Origin: Sulfobacillus benefaciens
GTDB taxonomy: Bacteria > Bacillota > Sulfobacillia > Sulfobacillales > Sulfobacillaceae
DNA length: 36,630 nucleotides
Assembly (NCBI GenBank): GCA_003023725.1
Contig: PXYT01000013.1
Location: forward strand, 65,548-102,177
Direction: 5' to 3'
Shown piece by piece: positions 16,532 through 25,326 of the stretch; position 1 is the stretch's first letter, and each line of letters begins with the position of its first letter. Below the pieces are notes generated by a model. That model worked only from the letters and a program-made list of their open reading frames with translations, was not told where the DNA came from and ran no database searches. Made by a program: the position numbers and the translations under genes.

Positions 16532-17031
16532 TGTCCGCGTTTTCCGGGCCTGTCGGGCCAAAAGTTGGACCTGCGGCACAATCCCGGGCCGCGGGGTCTG
16601 CGCGGGTCGACGATTCGGGTGGTTTCGAGGATCTTCTGCATGAAAAACTGGTCTTTAGCCAACATGCGACCAGCCGGATGCAGAAACGGGGCATTCATTT
16701 GACTCAAAACCAGAGGCACGAATTGAGCCGCGCTATGGAAGCCGCCCAGAACAAAGGCTCCAAGCAAGCGGCGGTGATTATGGGTCCCGATATCTTTATC
16801 GTGGCCCCTCAAGCCAGAACGGTGATAACCAGTCTCTCGTCTCCCCAGGAGGGGATGAAGGTGATTACCCAAGTGGACGCGGTGGTCTATGTCAGCCGGA
16901 CCTCAACGGATTCTCACGGACCTACGGAGGGAGCTACGGGTACCCGACAGACTGCGGGTGCTCCCACCGCGCCACACTGGAGTTTGCTCTCATTGCCTGA
17001 AGACGGTGATGGAACGGGGCGCAATTCCTAA
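16531..17031 (+). CDS. flagellar operon protein, TIGR02530 type, 166 aa
   Basis: Member of a small family found between flgD and flgE in many Bacillota (TIGR02530 'flagellar operon protein'); molecular role unknown. The signature region lies at about residues 40-125: VFSQHATSRMQKRGIHLTQ, then LSRAMEAAQNKGSKQAAVIM, FIVAPQARTVITSL and VITQVDAVVYV. A ~30-residue N-terminal tail and a ~42-residue Pro/Thr/Gly-rich C-terminal tail extend beyond the core and make it longer than usual. It starts in the flgD stop codon (TGATG). About 70 bp separate it from flgE. Confidence 0.85.
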   Translation: MSAFSGPVGPKVGPAAQSRAAGSARVDDSGGFEDLLHEKLVFSQHATSRMQKRGIHLTQNQRHELSRAMEAAQNKGSKQAAVIMGPDIFIVAPQARTVITSLSSPQEGMKVITQVDAVVYVSRTSTDSHGPTEGATGTRQTAGAPTAPHWSLLSLPEDGDGTGRNS

Positions 17032-17102
17032 GACCTTTCTTTCACCACGTGCATGGCAAGGACTGTCAGTTAACGAAGAAACGCCGAGGAGGAATGATCA
17101 AA

Positions 17103-18377
17103 ATGTCAGGAACATTGTACGCAGCCATTTCTGGACTCAACGCGGAACAAGCGCTGTTGGGGGTTATATCCGAGAACATTGCCAATGTGAATACCACGGG
17201 TTACAAAAGCAGCAGCATGAGCTTTGCCCAAATGATGCAGCAGACTCTGTCCGGGGGAACTGCTCCCACCGCGACGTTGGGCGGGACAAATCCCGAGCAG
17301 GTGTCGGGAGGGGCTGCTGTGGGAATCGGGGCCGTGGATGTGAACATGAGCCAGGGAAGTCTTCAGACAACCGGTATTAAGACGAATATGGCCATATCGG
17401 GACACGGATTTTTCGTGATCAAGACGCCCAACGGTTACGCTTACAGCCGCAGCGGCGATTTTACCCTCGACGCCCAAGGACAACTGGTGACGCCCCAGGG
17501 AGACTTTGTCATGGGATGGATGGCACAAAATGGGCAACTCACGGGAGAGAGCCAAGGTAATATTTCGCCGATTACCATTCAGCCCAACATGAACATGGCT
17601 CCCTCGGCCACTACGAGTGTTAGCGTGAACGGCAATTTGAATGCGGCTTTGGCCACCGCGGCATCTTCCACCGCCACCACCTCCGGGAGTACCGTCCGCA
17701 ATGTGCCCGTCACCGTCTACGATTCTTTGGGTGACCCTGTGACCTTAAACGTCAATTTCTCGAATCCGACCGCCACGGCCAATAGCGGGACTTCCTGGAC
17801 GGTGACGGTGACCGAGCCCCCTTCGACTACGGCTCTGGGTTCGGGAACGGTGAATTTTAGCAATTCCGGTGCCATTACCAGCGGCAGCACGGTTTCGCTC
17901 AGCCTTCAGAGCACAAATGGTTCGGCGACACCACAAAAAGTCACCCTTAACCTGAATGGACTGACGGCCGATGCTGCCGCTACGTCGCTATCGGGAACGG
18001 CTGGCGGGTATCCCCAGGGAACCTTGTCGAATTTTACCATTGGTCATAATGGGGTGATTACCGGGACTTTCTCCAATGGACAAACCCAGGCTATTGCCCA
18101 GGTCTCGCTGGCCAATTTTAATAACACCGCCGGGTTATTAAATGTCGGTAACAATCTTTGGCAGCAATCCGCTAATTCCGGTACGGCAAAAATCGGACAG
18201 CCGGGGTCCGGGGGGCTGGGGACCATCTCATCGGGTTCCTTGGAAGAATCCAATGTGTCGTTGGCCAATCAGTTTGTCAGCATGATCTCGGCACAGCAAG
18301 GCTATCAAGCCAACGCCAAAGTTATTTCGGTGGCGCAGGCCCTAGACACCACTTTAGTGAATACGATTGCGCCATAA
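17103..18377 (+). CDS. flgE: flagellar hook protein FlgE, 424 aa
   Basis: FlgE polymerises into the hook. The N-terminus has the axial motif ISENIANVNTTGYKSSSMSF (residues ~20-39), and the C-terminus ends with the matching helix VSLANQFVSMISAQQGYQAN, then ALDTTLVN. The middle is a Ser/Thr/Gly-rich variable domain. I choose the ATG at 17103 because GAGGAGG ends ten bases upstream; the ATG at 17094 is one base from the site. It is the last gene of this block and is followed by a strong hairpin. Confidence 0.95.
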   Translation: MSGTLYAAISGLNAEQALLGVISENIANVNTTGYKSSSMSFAQMMQQTLSGGTAPTATLGGTNPEQVSGGAAVGIGAVDVNMSQGSLQTTGIKTNMAISGHGFFVIKTPNGYAYSRSGDFTLDAQGQLVTPQGDFVMGWMAQNGQLTGESQGNISPITIQPNMNMAPSATTSVSVNGNLNAALATAASSTATTSGSTVRNVPVTVYDSLGDPVTLNVNFSNPTATANSGTSWTVTVTEPPSTTALGSGTVNFSNSGAITSGSTVSLSLQSTNGSATPQKVTLNLNGLTADAAATSLSGTAGGYPQGTLSNFTIGHNGVITGTFSNGQTQAIAQVSLANFNNTAGLLNVGNNLWQQSANSGTAKIGQPGSGGLGTISSGSLEESNVSLANQFVSMISAQQGYQANAKVISVAQALDTTLVNTIAP

Positions 18378-18398
18378 TGCGATCCGACGGATGAAAAT

Positions 18399-18447
18399 GG
18401 GGCAGGATCCGGGTTTGGTCTTATGATGTGTTCCCGAATCCTGCCCC
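18399..18447. terminator. hairpin between flgE and the K+ channel gene
   Basis: GGGGCAGGATCCGGG (18399-18413) pairs with CCCGAATCCTGCCCC (18433-18447), 14 of 15 positions, around a 19-nt loop. The T-run after it is poor on the plus strand, so it may act as a processing or bidirectional block rather than a textbook terminator. It separates the convergent flgE and channel genes. Confidence 0.65.
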
Positions 18448-18556
18448 CTTCTATTAGGATTTCCCCCAACCCGCCTAAGACAAATGGCGGAATGAATGGG
18501 GAATCCTTAAAATCCTGAGCGAAAGCCCGACTTCTGCCTGCGTCAGGTGCCGGAGC

Positions 18557-19513
18557 CTATGTCGTCGCGTCTTGGGCAGTTAAGAGCAGTAACGTGTCCG
18601 AGGGCTCAATGACGGGGTTGTCAGTGGGCAAAATCACACGATTTTGCCGAATGACGGCCAAAACGGTAGCGGGGCCAGGGGGAACATAATCCGTGAGCGG
18701 GTGATGAAGGACATCATCCGGTGCCGGCATTTCCCGTAACACGGCCCGAGTCGAGGTTAACAGGGCCACAAAAAAATCGGCGGCATGCGGGGTCTCGAGA
18801 CTCGTGGCCAGAGTGTGACCCAGCAGATCCTGACTGGCCACACTGTGCATCAACCCCAGGTCTTTTAACGTCTGGGCCGCACGGCGCGAATGGGTGATAG
18901 AAAATATTGGAGTTTCGGGTGCGATGCGGTGAGCTTCAATCGCGGTCATGAGCACGGCCCCGTCAGTTTCTCCCAGTACGACGATTTGTTTGGCTTCGGG
19001 CAAATGTGCCTGCGCCAGAACGTGAGGATGTGTCGGATCCCCATTGATATGAGGAAAGTCCGTGGGCAGAGCATTAATGTCGCCCGGGGCAATGAGAACC
19101 AACTCGGTATGGCGCGCGGACAAATCGGGGAGAATATGCACTAAGATCGGGCTGTATCCCAAAATGACGAGATGGCGGTGCATTTTGTTCATGGCAAGAC
19201 CCCACACCTTTCGCAGATGAATGGAAACCAACGACGCGGTCCAGCCGCCGAAAGCCACCCCGGCCAAAGGGATGGCCGTTAGCATCGTTCCCATGGCGAT
19301 GACGCGCCCCGCCGCATTGTGCGGAGTCACGTCTCCATAGCCCACGGTTGTCACAGTGGTGACGGCCCAATAGATGCCGGTGAAGAAAGAGACATGCTGG
19401 GTGAGGGCGAACAGTCCCGCTGCGACAAACATGATCACAAACACCAAAATGGTGAGAATGAGAATTTGATGGCGGGAAACACGGTGCCATACATTGAGAA
19501 TAAGAAAAGGCAT
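18557..19513 (-). CDS. two-TM potassium channel with RCK-like domain, 318 aa
   Basis: MthK/KefC-like potassium channel. An N-terminal helix (residues ~17-37) is followed by a pore loop with the K+ selectivity filter TVGYGD (56-61) and a second helix (~70-95). The cytoplasmic part is an RCK/TrkA-N-like domain starting at HLVILGYSPILVHIL; the classical G-x-G-x-x-G nucleotide motif is incomplete, which may mean a different ligand or none. A TrkA-C-like end follows (residues ~265-318, ILPTDNPVIEPSDTLLLL). The ATG at 19513 has GGAGG ten bases upstream. It faces flgE and breaks up the flagellar locus. Confidence 0.88.
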   Translation of the reverse strand: MPFLILNVWHRVSRHQILILTILVFVIMFVAAGLFALTQHVSFFTGIYWAVTTVTTVGYGDVTPHNAAGRVIAMGTMLTAIPLAGVAFGGWTASLVSIHLRKVWGLAMNKMHRHLVILGYSPILVHILPDLSARHTELVLIAPGDINALPTDFPHINGDPTHPHVLAQAHLPEAKQIVVLGETDGAVLMTAIEAHRIAPETPIFSITHSRRAAQTLKDLGLMHSVASQDLLGHTLATSLETPHAADFFVALLTSTRAVLREMPAPDDVLHHPLTDYVPPGPATVLAVIRQNRVILPTDNPVIEPSDTLLLLTAQDATT

Positions 19514-19957
19514 AACGTCTCAGCCTCCGGATTTTATGAAAAATCTCCTCGTGCCGTCCTCGGCACTGACCCCCCGGCCTAGCCCCCTGTGCGGAGGATG
19601 TCTCGGGAATTCGTCCGGAAACAGGGAACGGAGGCGGTGGGGGTTCTTGTGCTGGTGCCGTAGATTTATTCGCCTCAAGTGGCCGAGTTTTATCCGTGCA
19701 TAGGTTTTAGGGGCTTCCAATACGCTGCTGCCGGTCACTCGGTCCTCTTGGCGTTTCCTTGTTGGCCGGAAAAGACATAGTACGATTTGAAATTATAGCA
19801 GGTTCCCTTTTTTCCCGGGCCCTCCAAATGGAGGCAGAGACCAAAAGCAGGAAACGACAAACCCTGAAAATAAATTTTTTACGATAAATAGCCCTTCTTA
19901 TTTCCTGTCGAAGAATGGAAATTTATATAATACCCCCAGAGTTAGGGGGATTAAGGT
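19514..19957. other. 444-bp divergent intergenic region
   Basis: This region lies between the leftward channel gene and rightward fliO and shows no convincing gene. On the channel side a perfect 6-bp hairpin (GTGCCG 19551-19556, CGGCAC 19561-19566, 4-nt loop) lies in its leader, followed on the minus strand by GAGGAGATTTTTC. The fliO side is AT-rich from about 19860. It must contain promoters for both directions. Confidence 0.5.
19926..19949 (+). promoter_or_regulatory. possible -10 box and hairpin before fliO
   Basis: TATAAT at 19926-19931 is a perfect sigma-A -10 box, but the -35 region (around 19902-19908, TTCCTGT) is poor. Directly after it CCCCC (19933-19937) can pair with GGGGG (19945-19949), the latter being part of the fliO ribosome site. 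A sigma-D match (TAAA 19885, GTCGAAGA 19907) has an 18-nt spacer and is not convincing. Confidence 0.4.
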
Positions 19958-20320
19958 TTGAATTCGATTGCGGTGTTTTTAAATTTTTTGTGGGCACTGG
20001 CGTTAGTCGTAGCCTTAGCGTATGCGGCCGCTCGCCTGCTGAAGAAAATCGGCTGGGGGCGGATGAGCCAGGCCCAGTATTTGCAACAAATCGACTATTT
20101 GCCGTTAGGTCCCAAACGAGGGATTGCTCTGGTTCAAATTGCCGACAAGACAGTGGCTTTGGGCATCACCGACCAAACAATTTCCTTGTTAATGGAAGTG
20201 AGTGAGGATGCCGTGACCCGGCAGGCGCGCGAGGCGGGATCCATTCATGAAACCGGGTTGCCGCAATTCGCTGAAGAATTGTGGCGGAAAATTCGGCGGA
20301 CCGAGGGTTCATCGTCATGA
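19958..20320 (+). CDS. fliO: flagellar export gate protein FliO, 120 aa
   Basis: FliO helps assemble the FliP ring of the type III export gate. One membrane helix (FLNFLWALALVVALAYAAARLL, in two stretches over residues ~7-28) precedes a small cytoplasmic domain with LPLGPKRGIALVQIADKTVA and LGITDQTISLLMEV, the family pattern. The start is TTG 19958, seven bases after AGGGGGA; no better start is available. It overlaps fliP by ATGA. Confidence 0.9.
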   Translation: MNSIAVFLNFLWALALVVALAYAAARLLKKIGWGRMSQAQYLQQIDYLPLGPKRGIALVQIADKTVALGITDQTISLLMEVSEDAVTRQAREAGSIHETGLPQFAEELWRKIRRTEGSSS

Positions 20321-21081
20321 GATTCCGGATACCCAAACTTCCAGTGATCATCCTGGGCGTGCTGGCGGGTGTGTTGAGTGGACCGTTGGTTTTTGCGCAC
20401 GGATTGACGGTGCCGCAAATCTCGGTCAGCACGCACGGCAGCAGCTCACCGTCGCAAGTGATCAGCATTTTGGCTCTGCTCACCGTTTTGTCTTTCCTTC
20501 CTGCTATTTTGCTGACAATGACCGCGTTTACCCGTGTAATTACAGTGCTCGCGTTTGTCCGCAATGCGTTGGGATTGCAGCAGACACCGCCTAATCAAGT
20601 GCTAATCGGCCTGGCCCTTTTTCTGACATTCTTTATTATGGCACCTACCTTCGGGCAAATTGACCACCAAGCCTTAATTCCGTACTTGCATGGGCAAATT
20701 GGACTTGCGAGGGCCGCAGCCAAGGCATTAAATCCCTTAAGGGTGTTTATGTATCACCAGACGCGTCCGGCGGATTTGGCGTTGTTTTTACACTTGGACC
20801 ATGTTTCTCCGCCTAAAAGCTTAGCTCAGGTGCCGACGGTGGCCTTAATGCCGGCTTTTGTGATTTCGGAATTGAAGACGGCATTTGAAATCGGGGTTTA
20901 CATTTTCATTCCCTTTATGATTGTGGACTTGGTGGTGTCCACTATTCTGATGTCCTTAGGCATGATGATGGTCCCGCCGACTTTGATTTCTCTGCCTTTA
21001 AAACTGTTGTTGTTTGTCCTTGCCAATGGATGGGATTTGGTGGTGCAGTCCTTGGTGATGTCATTTCATGGGGTGAGGTAA
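20317..21081 (+). CDS. fliP: flagellar export gate protein FliP, 254 aa
   Basis: Core subunit of the export gate in the cytoplasmic membrane. A cleavable signal-like segment (residues ~8-30) and four helices are visible. Family motifs include LSFLPAILLTMTAFTRVIT, LGLQQTPPNQVLIGLALFLT, PAFVISELKTAFEIGVYIFI and MSLGMMMVPP, all strongly conserved in FliP. The ATG at 20317 overlaps the fliO stop; GAGGG is nine bases upstream. It is followed by fliQ with a 2-bp gap. Confidence 0.97.
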   Translation: MRFRIPKLPVIILGVLAGVLSGPLVFAHGLTVPQISVSTHGSSSPSQVISILALLTVLSFLPAILLTMTAFTRVITVLAFVRNALGLQQTPPNQVLIGLALFLTFFIMAPTFGQIDHQALIPYLHGQIGLARAAAKALNPLRVFMYHQTRPADLALFLHLDHVSPPKSLAQVPTVALMPAFVISELKTAFEIGVYIFIPFMIVDLVVSTILMSLGMMMVPPTLISLPLKLLLFVLANGWDLVVQSLVMSFHGVR

Positions 21082-21083
21082 AA

Positions 21084-21356
21084 ATGTTTGATCATGCGAT
21101 TGCCTTGAGTCAGTCGGCGATGGTGACGTCGGGTTTGATTTTGGCACCGATTTTGATTGCAGCTCTGGTGGTCGGACTCCTGGTCGGTATTTTTCAAGCC
21201 ACCACTCAAATCCAGGAGATGACCCTGTCGTTCATGCCCAAGCTGATTGTCGTGGGCATCATGCTCTACTTGGCGGGACCCTGGTTTTTGAGGATTCTGG
21301 TTGCATTTACCCAAAATGATTTGTCCACGTTTTGGCATGTGGCCTATTTGCCATGA
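21084..21356 (+). CDS. fliQ: flagellar export gate protein FliQ, 90 aa
   Basis: Two-helix export gate subunit. Helices lie at residues ~14-38 and ~53-73. The family motif is seen in VGLLVGIFQATTQIQEMTLS followed by FMPKLIVV. GTGAGG is five bases before the ATG at 21084. The length of 90 aa is standard. It lies between fliP and fliR. Confidence 0.96.
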   Translation: MFDHAIALSQSAMVTSGLILAPILIAALVVGLLVGIFQATTQIQEMTLSFMPKLIVVGIMLYLAGPWFLRILVAFTQNDLSTFWHVAYLP

Positions 21357-21413
21357 GCGTCCCCTGGGCCCATCTTATTTGAGTGATCCATAGAAAAGGT
21401 TTGTGAGAAGAAC

Positions 21414-22190
21414 ATGACTATTGGTCCGGTATTTCAGGATTTAACCCAGGAATATTTTTTGGTGGCAGCACGAATAACCGGCATGGTGTTCACCGCACCG
21501 GTTTTCGGTTCCACCTACCTGCCCAACATGCTCAAAGTGGGTCTGATTATCATAATGGCCGCAGTTTTGGCGCCAGCGGTGAAAGTCTCGGCTATGCCCT
21601 CTTTTCTGTGGGCCTTGGCCTTGGTCATTCAATTTGCCATCGGTGTATTAATCGGTCTCATTCTCTCTTTGTTTTTGTCGGTATTTGCCATGGCCGGGCA
21701 GGTGGTCACTTACGAACTGGGGTTGGGGCTGGCCATTACATCCAATCCGGCCTTGGGGGAAAGCGGCTCGTTCTTGTCGGAATGGCAAAGCCTTTTGGCT
21801 ACATTCGTCTTTGTGGTATCGGGGGGACTGGATTTGGCAGTGATGGCTCTTCATGCGTCCTTTCAGGCCATCAGCCCCAATGTTATTGCCGTACCGGTGT
21901 CAGCGCTGTCATTTGTGACGGGGCTCATGTCCAGCGCCCTGACGATGACACTTTTGGTGGCTTTTCCCCTGTTGCTGGCGGGCTTGGTGGTTAATTTGGC
22001 CGTAGGTTTTCTGGCCCGGGCTTTTCCGCAAATGAATGCCTACTTTATTTCATTGCCGGTGAACTTTGGTGTGAGTTTACTGGTATTTGCGTCCATGCTG
22101 CCAGTGCTTATGGGAATTTTGCCTAATTTTTGGAACAATGCCTTTACCGATGTCAGTCGGCTTTTGGCTTTACTGGAGGGGAAACCATGA
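21414..22190 (+). CDS. fliR: flagellar export gate protein FliR, 258 aa
   Basis: Third subunit type of the FliPQR gate, with about six hydrophobic segments. Recognisable stretches are AARITGMVFTAPVFGSTYLP near the N-terminus, a central IGVLIGLILSLFLSVFAMAG and GQVVTYELGLGLA, and the C-terminal LAVGFLARAFPQMNAYFISL and PVNFGVSLLVF. Length is typical. The ATG at 21414 has GTGAGAAG upstream. The stop overlaps the flhB start (ATGA at 22187). Confidence 0.95.
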   Translation: MTIGPVFQDLTQEYFLVAARITGMVFTAPVFGSTYLPNMLKVGLIIIMAAVLAPAVKVSAMPSFLWALALVIQFAIGVLIGLILSLFLSVFAMAGQVVTYELGLGLAITSNPALGESGSFLSEWQSLLATFVFVVSGGLDLAVMALHASFQAISPNVIAVPVSALSFVTGLMSSALTMTLLVAFPLLLAGLVVNLAVGFLARAFPQMNAYFISLPVNFGVSLLVFASMLPVLMGILPNFWNNAFTDVSRLLALLEGKP

Positions 22191-23293
22191 TTTTGTCGGC
22201 TATGCTCCGTCTTCCCCGGCCATATTTCGCCACAGCGGGAGAAAAGAGCCAAAAAGCCACCCCGCATAAAAAACAGCAGGTGCAAAAACAGGGGCAGAAT
22301 TGGAAAAGTCCCGACTTTCAGGCCGCTTTTGCACTGGCAGTAGGATTCGTGGTGCTCCGCCGTCTTCTGCCTTGGATCGGCACGCAGTTCGGGGAAATGG
22401 AAGCGAATGTTCTGCAGCTGGCCACTGGTTCTCAAAGCACTCTGGGTTCGGCATGGCTTTTGGCATTTTCGGTGATGATCCGGATTTTATTGCCGTTGAT
22501 GATTCCCCTTTCGCTGGCTGGACTTTTTGCCAGCAGCATGGAAAAAGGTTTCCGGTTTTCTATGGCGGGGATCAAAGCGGATCTGACCCGGTTGAATCCG
22601 GTGGAAGGTCTTAAGCGGATGTTCTCCCAGGACAGTGTCTGGCAGCTGCTGAAGGGATTGTTGAAGGTGGGTGTGATGGCCGCTTTGGGGGGCTGGGTCA
22701 TTCATCGCCAAATCAAAGACTATCCGGGGCTGATGGCCGAATCGCTGGGCCAAGCATTGGCCAGTGCGCTTCACTTGATGAGTCAAATGGTGCTCATGCT
22801 GACCATGGCGTTTTTCGTGATCGGGATTGCCGATATGGTCTATCAAATGCACGCGTTTCAGCAAAAAATTCGCATGACGACCCAAGAAGTCCGCGATGAA
22901 TTCAAAGAGACGGAAGGCAATCCTCTAGTCAAAGGAAAACGCAAGGAAATGGCGCGCTTTCTCTGGCGTTCGGGAGTTCGCCAGGTCAAAAACGCTCAGG
23001 TGGTCATTACCAACCCTACTCATTACGCAGTTGCCTTGAAGTGGGACCAGAAGATAATGCCGGCCCCTGTGGTGATTGCCAAAGGATCGGATGAGATGGC
23101 GCGGAATATCCGGGAGACGGCCATTCGCAACGAAGTGCCGTTGGTGGAGAATCCGCCCTTGGCACGTTCGTTGTACGAGGTGCCGATTGGCCATCAGATT
23201 CTAGAGGAGCACTATCAGGCCGTGGCCGATATCCTGGCGTTTTTGATTCGCAAGCGGCAGGGATTTGGCAGGGAAACGAGGCAGCAAAGATGA
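22187..23293 (+). CDS. flhB: flagellar export switch protein FlhB, 368 aa
   Basis: FlhB governs the change of export specificity from rod/hook to filament proteins. After a basic N-terminal tail come four membrane helices (residues ~45-220), then the cytoplasmic domain. The autocleavage site NPTH is intact at residues 276-279 within VVITNPTHYAVALKW. The conserved ENPPLARSLYE and the linker RMTTQEVRDEFKETEGNP are also present. GGAGGGG precedes the ATG at 22187. The gene overlaps flhA by four bases. Together with fliK this completes the hook-length switch. Confidence 0.97.
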   Translation: MILSAMLRLPRPYFATAGEKSQKATPHKKQQVQKQGQNWKSPDFQAAFALAVGFVVLRRLLPWIGTQFGEMEANVLQLATGSQSTLGSAWLLAFSVMIRILLPLMIPLSLAGLFASSMEKGFRFSMAGIKADLTRLNPVEGLKRMFSQDSVWQLLKGLLKVGVMAALGGWVIHRQIKDYPGLMAESLGQALASALHLMSQMVLMLTMAFFVIGIADMVYQMHAFQQKIRMTTQEVRDEFKETEGNPLVKGKRKEMARFLWRSGVRQVKNAQVVITNPTHYAVALKWDQKIMPAPVVIAKGSDEMARNIRETAIRNEVPLVENPPLARSLYEVPIGHQILEEHYQAVADILAFLIRKRQGFGRETRQQR

Positions 23294-25326
23294 TGAAAAG
23301 CCGGACATTGTTGAAGGAAGCCTTTGTTCCTGTCGCCGCCGTCATCGCAATTTTAATGCTGGTGATCCCGATTCCGCCCTGGGCTCTGGATTTTTTCCTC
23401 ATCATTAATATTGCCCTTTCCATTGCTGTTTTGGTGTCCACGATGTTTATCGATGAAGTGCTGAACTTGTCGGTGTTTCCGTCATTGCTGCTGCTCACCA
23501 CCTTATTTCGTTTGGCTTTGGAGGTTACCGCCACTCGGCTGATTTTGCTGTCAGCCGATCCCGGATCCGTAATTCAGACCTTTGGGCGCCTCGTGGTGGG
23601 AAACAACGTGGTCGTCGGCATCATTATTTTCATCATACTGGTTGTCATCCAGTTTATGGTCATCACCAAAGGTGCGGAGCGGGTGAGTGAGGTGGCTGCC
23701 CGTTTCACTTTGGATGCCATGCCCGGCAAACAGATGGCGGTGGACGCCGAACTCAATGCCGGTCTTATCCGGGAACAGGAAGCCAAGAAAAGACGTCAGG
23801 ACATTGAGAGGGAAGCCGACTTCTACGGAGCCATGGACGGGGCATCGAAATTTGTCCGTGGCGATGCCATTGCCGGCATCATCATCGTCTTGATCAACAT
23901 CATCGGTGGGCTCATAATCGGTTTGTCGGAACGGCATCTGGCCATCACTACGGCCCTGTCCACCTACACGATTTTAACCATCGGCGAGGGGATCACCACC
24001 CAGATTCCCGCACTGCTGCTTTCGACTGCCACCGGAATTCTCGTCACCCGATCCGGTTCCCAGGGAACTCTCAATAAAGAGGTGCTGACCCAACTAACCC
24101 AGCTGCCTCGGGTGCTTTATATCGTGGCCATTGTTCTCTTTTTGCTGGCGGCTCTTGGACTTCCACCCTTGGTTCCTTTGATTTTGGGTTCGCTGGCCTT
24201 TTATGGCGGGTGGCAAATCGAACAGCGACAAAAGGCGCAAAAAGCCGAAGAACAGAGCAGGGTGCAGCAACAGGCTCAGGATTCAGCCAAGAAACCGGAA
24301 GCCGTCATGCAGTTGATCGGCTTTGATGTGATTGAGTTGGAGGTGGGTGTGGGTTTGGTGCCTCTGGTGGGTGGACAGGCTGGCCAGGACTTGAGAGATC
24401 GGATTATGGCCTTACGGCGTCAAATTACCACCGAACTGGGTCTGGTGGTCCCGCCGGTGCGGGTGCGGGACAGTCTGGAATTGACCTTGAATCAATACCG
24501 CATTCGCATTCGAGGGGCCGGGGTGGCCGTATCGGAAATCCGTCCCGACCGGTTTTTGGCAATGGGAGGTCAGGAACTGGGTATTGACAGCGCGATTCTA
24601 ACGAAGGACCCGGTTTTCGGTCTTCCAGCCTACTGGATCCGCGGAGATGCGCGGGATCGGGCAGAACTGGCTGGAGCCACGGTCATTGATGCCGGCTCGA
24701 TCCTGGTGACCCATCTGGCGGAAGTGATTAAAAGCCATGCTCACGAAATTCTGGACCGGGAGGAAACGAAAAAACTGGTGGATCACGTCAAGTTGACGCA
24801 TCCGGTAGTGGTGGCGGAACTTATTCCTGATTTGCTGACTTTAGGGGAAGTACAGCGGATTTTAGCCAACTTGTTACGGGAGAAGGTGTCGATTCGGGAC
24901 ATGCCTACGATCTTGGAGGCTCTGGCAGACGGGGCGCGCGGTACTCGCGATATTGATCTCCTGACGGAGCAGGTGCGTCAGCACTTAGGCCGGCATATTA
25001 CCGAACCTCTCATCAAACAAGGGTTTTTGCATGCCGTGGTCTTGTCTCCAGCCATTGAACAGCAAATGAAAGAGTCCCTGGAACAAACCGACCACGGAAC
25101 TTACTTGAATCTGGATCCGCTGATAGCGCAGAGAGTGGTGAATGCTTTAAACCGGCAGCTTGCAAACTTGCCGCAAGGGGTACCGCGGGTGGTGATTTCC
25201 TCTCCGTATGTGCGGATGTACTTCAAGCGTCTTACGGATCGGCTGTTTCGTGATTTGACGGTATTATCCTATGCCGAGATTTACAGTGATGTGGGCATCA
25301 AAACGGTGGGAGTGGTGGAACTATGA
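23290..25326 (+). CDS. flhA: flagellar export protein FlhA, 678 aa
   Basis: FlhA is the nonameric export gate component that docks substrates and chaperones and uses the proton motive force. It has eight N-terminal helices (to residue ~310). The conserved FHIPEP loop is seen in RFTLDAMPGKQMAVDAELNA, then QDIEREADFYGAMDGASKFV. A linker rich in Gln/Lys (~315-345) leads to the large cytoplasmic domain, with PVRVRDSLELTLNQYRIRIRGA-type and VSIRDMPTILEALAD motifs. The ATG at 23290 lies in the flhB stop. Length is normal. Confidence 0.97.
   Translation: MMKSRTLLKEAFVPVAAVIAILMLVIPIPPWALDFFLIINIALSIAVLVSTMFIDEVLNLSVFPSLLLLTTLFRLALEVTATRLILLSADPGSVIQTFGRLVVGNNVVVGIIIFIILVVIQFMVITKGAERVSEVAARFTLDAMPGKQMAVDAELNAGLIREQEAKKRRQDIEREADFYGAMDGASKFVRGDAIAGIIIVLINIIGGLIIGLSERHLAITTALSTYTILTIGEGITTQIPALLLSTATGILVTRSGSQGTLNKEVLTQLTQLPRVLYIVAIVLFLLAALGLPPLVPLILGSLAFYGGWQIEQRQKAQKAEEQSRVQQQAQDSAKKPEAVMQLIGFDVIELEVGVGLVPLVGGQAGQDLRDRIMALRRQITTELGLVVPPVRVRDSLELTLNQYRIRIRGAGVAVSEIRPDRFLAMGGQELGIDSAILTKDPVFGLPAYWIRGDARDRAELAGATVIDAGSILVTHLAEVIKSHAHEILDREETKKLVDHVKLTHPVVVAELIPDLLTLGEVQRILANLLREKVSIRDMPTILEALADGARGTRDIDLLTEQVRQHLGRHITEPLIKQGFLHAVVLSPAIEQQMKESLEQTDHGTYLNLDPLIAQRVVNALNRQLANLPQGVPRVVISSPYVRMYFKRLTDRLFRDLTVLSYAEIYSDVGIKTVGVVEL

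Noticed and set aside
16889-17100. Open frame with CSHCLKTVMERGAI, looking like a small zinc-ribbon protein between the TIGR02530 gene and flgE
   Set aside because: Only one C-x-x-C pair, no ribosome site, and most of it is in another frame of two well supported genes.
19551-19566. Hairpin GTGCCG-TCCT-CGGCAC as a terminator
   Set aside because: T-run is eight bases away and the hairpin is in the leader of the channel gene; kept only as a note on the intergenic region.
22830-22837. Perfect GCCGATAT (sigma-D -10) inside flhB, with further copies near 23222 and 26069
   Set aside because: None has TAAA at 14-16 nt upstream; all are in coding sequence where GCC-GAT-AT codons are common.
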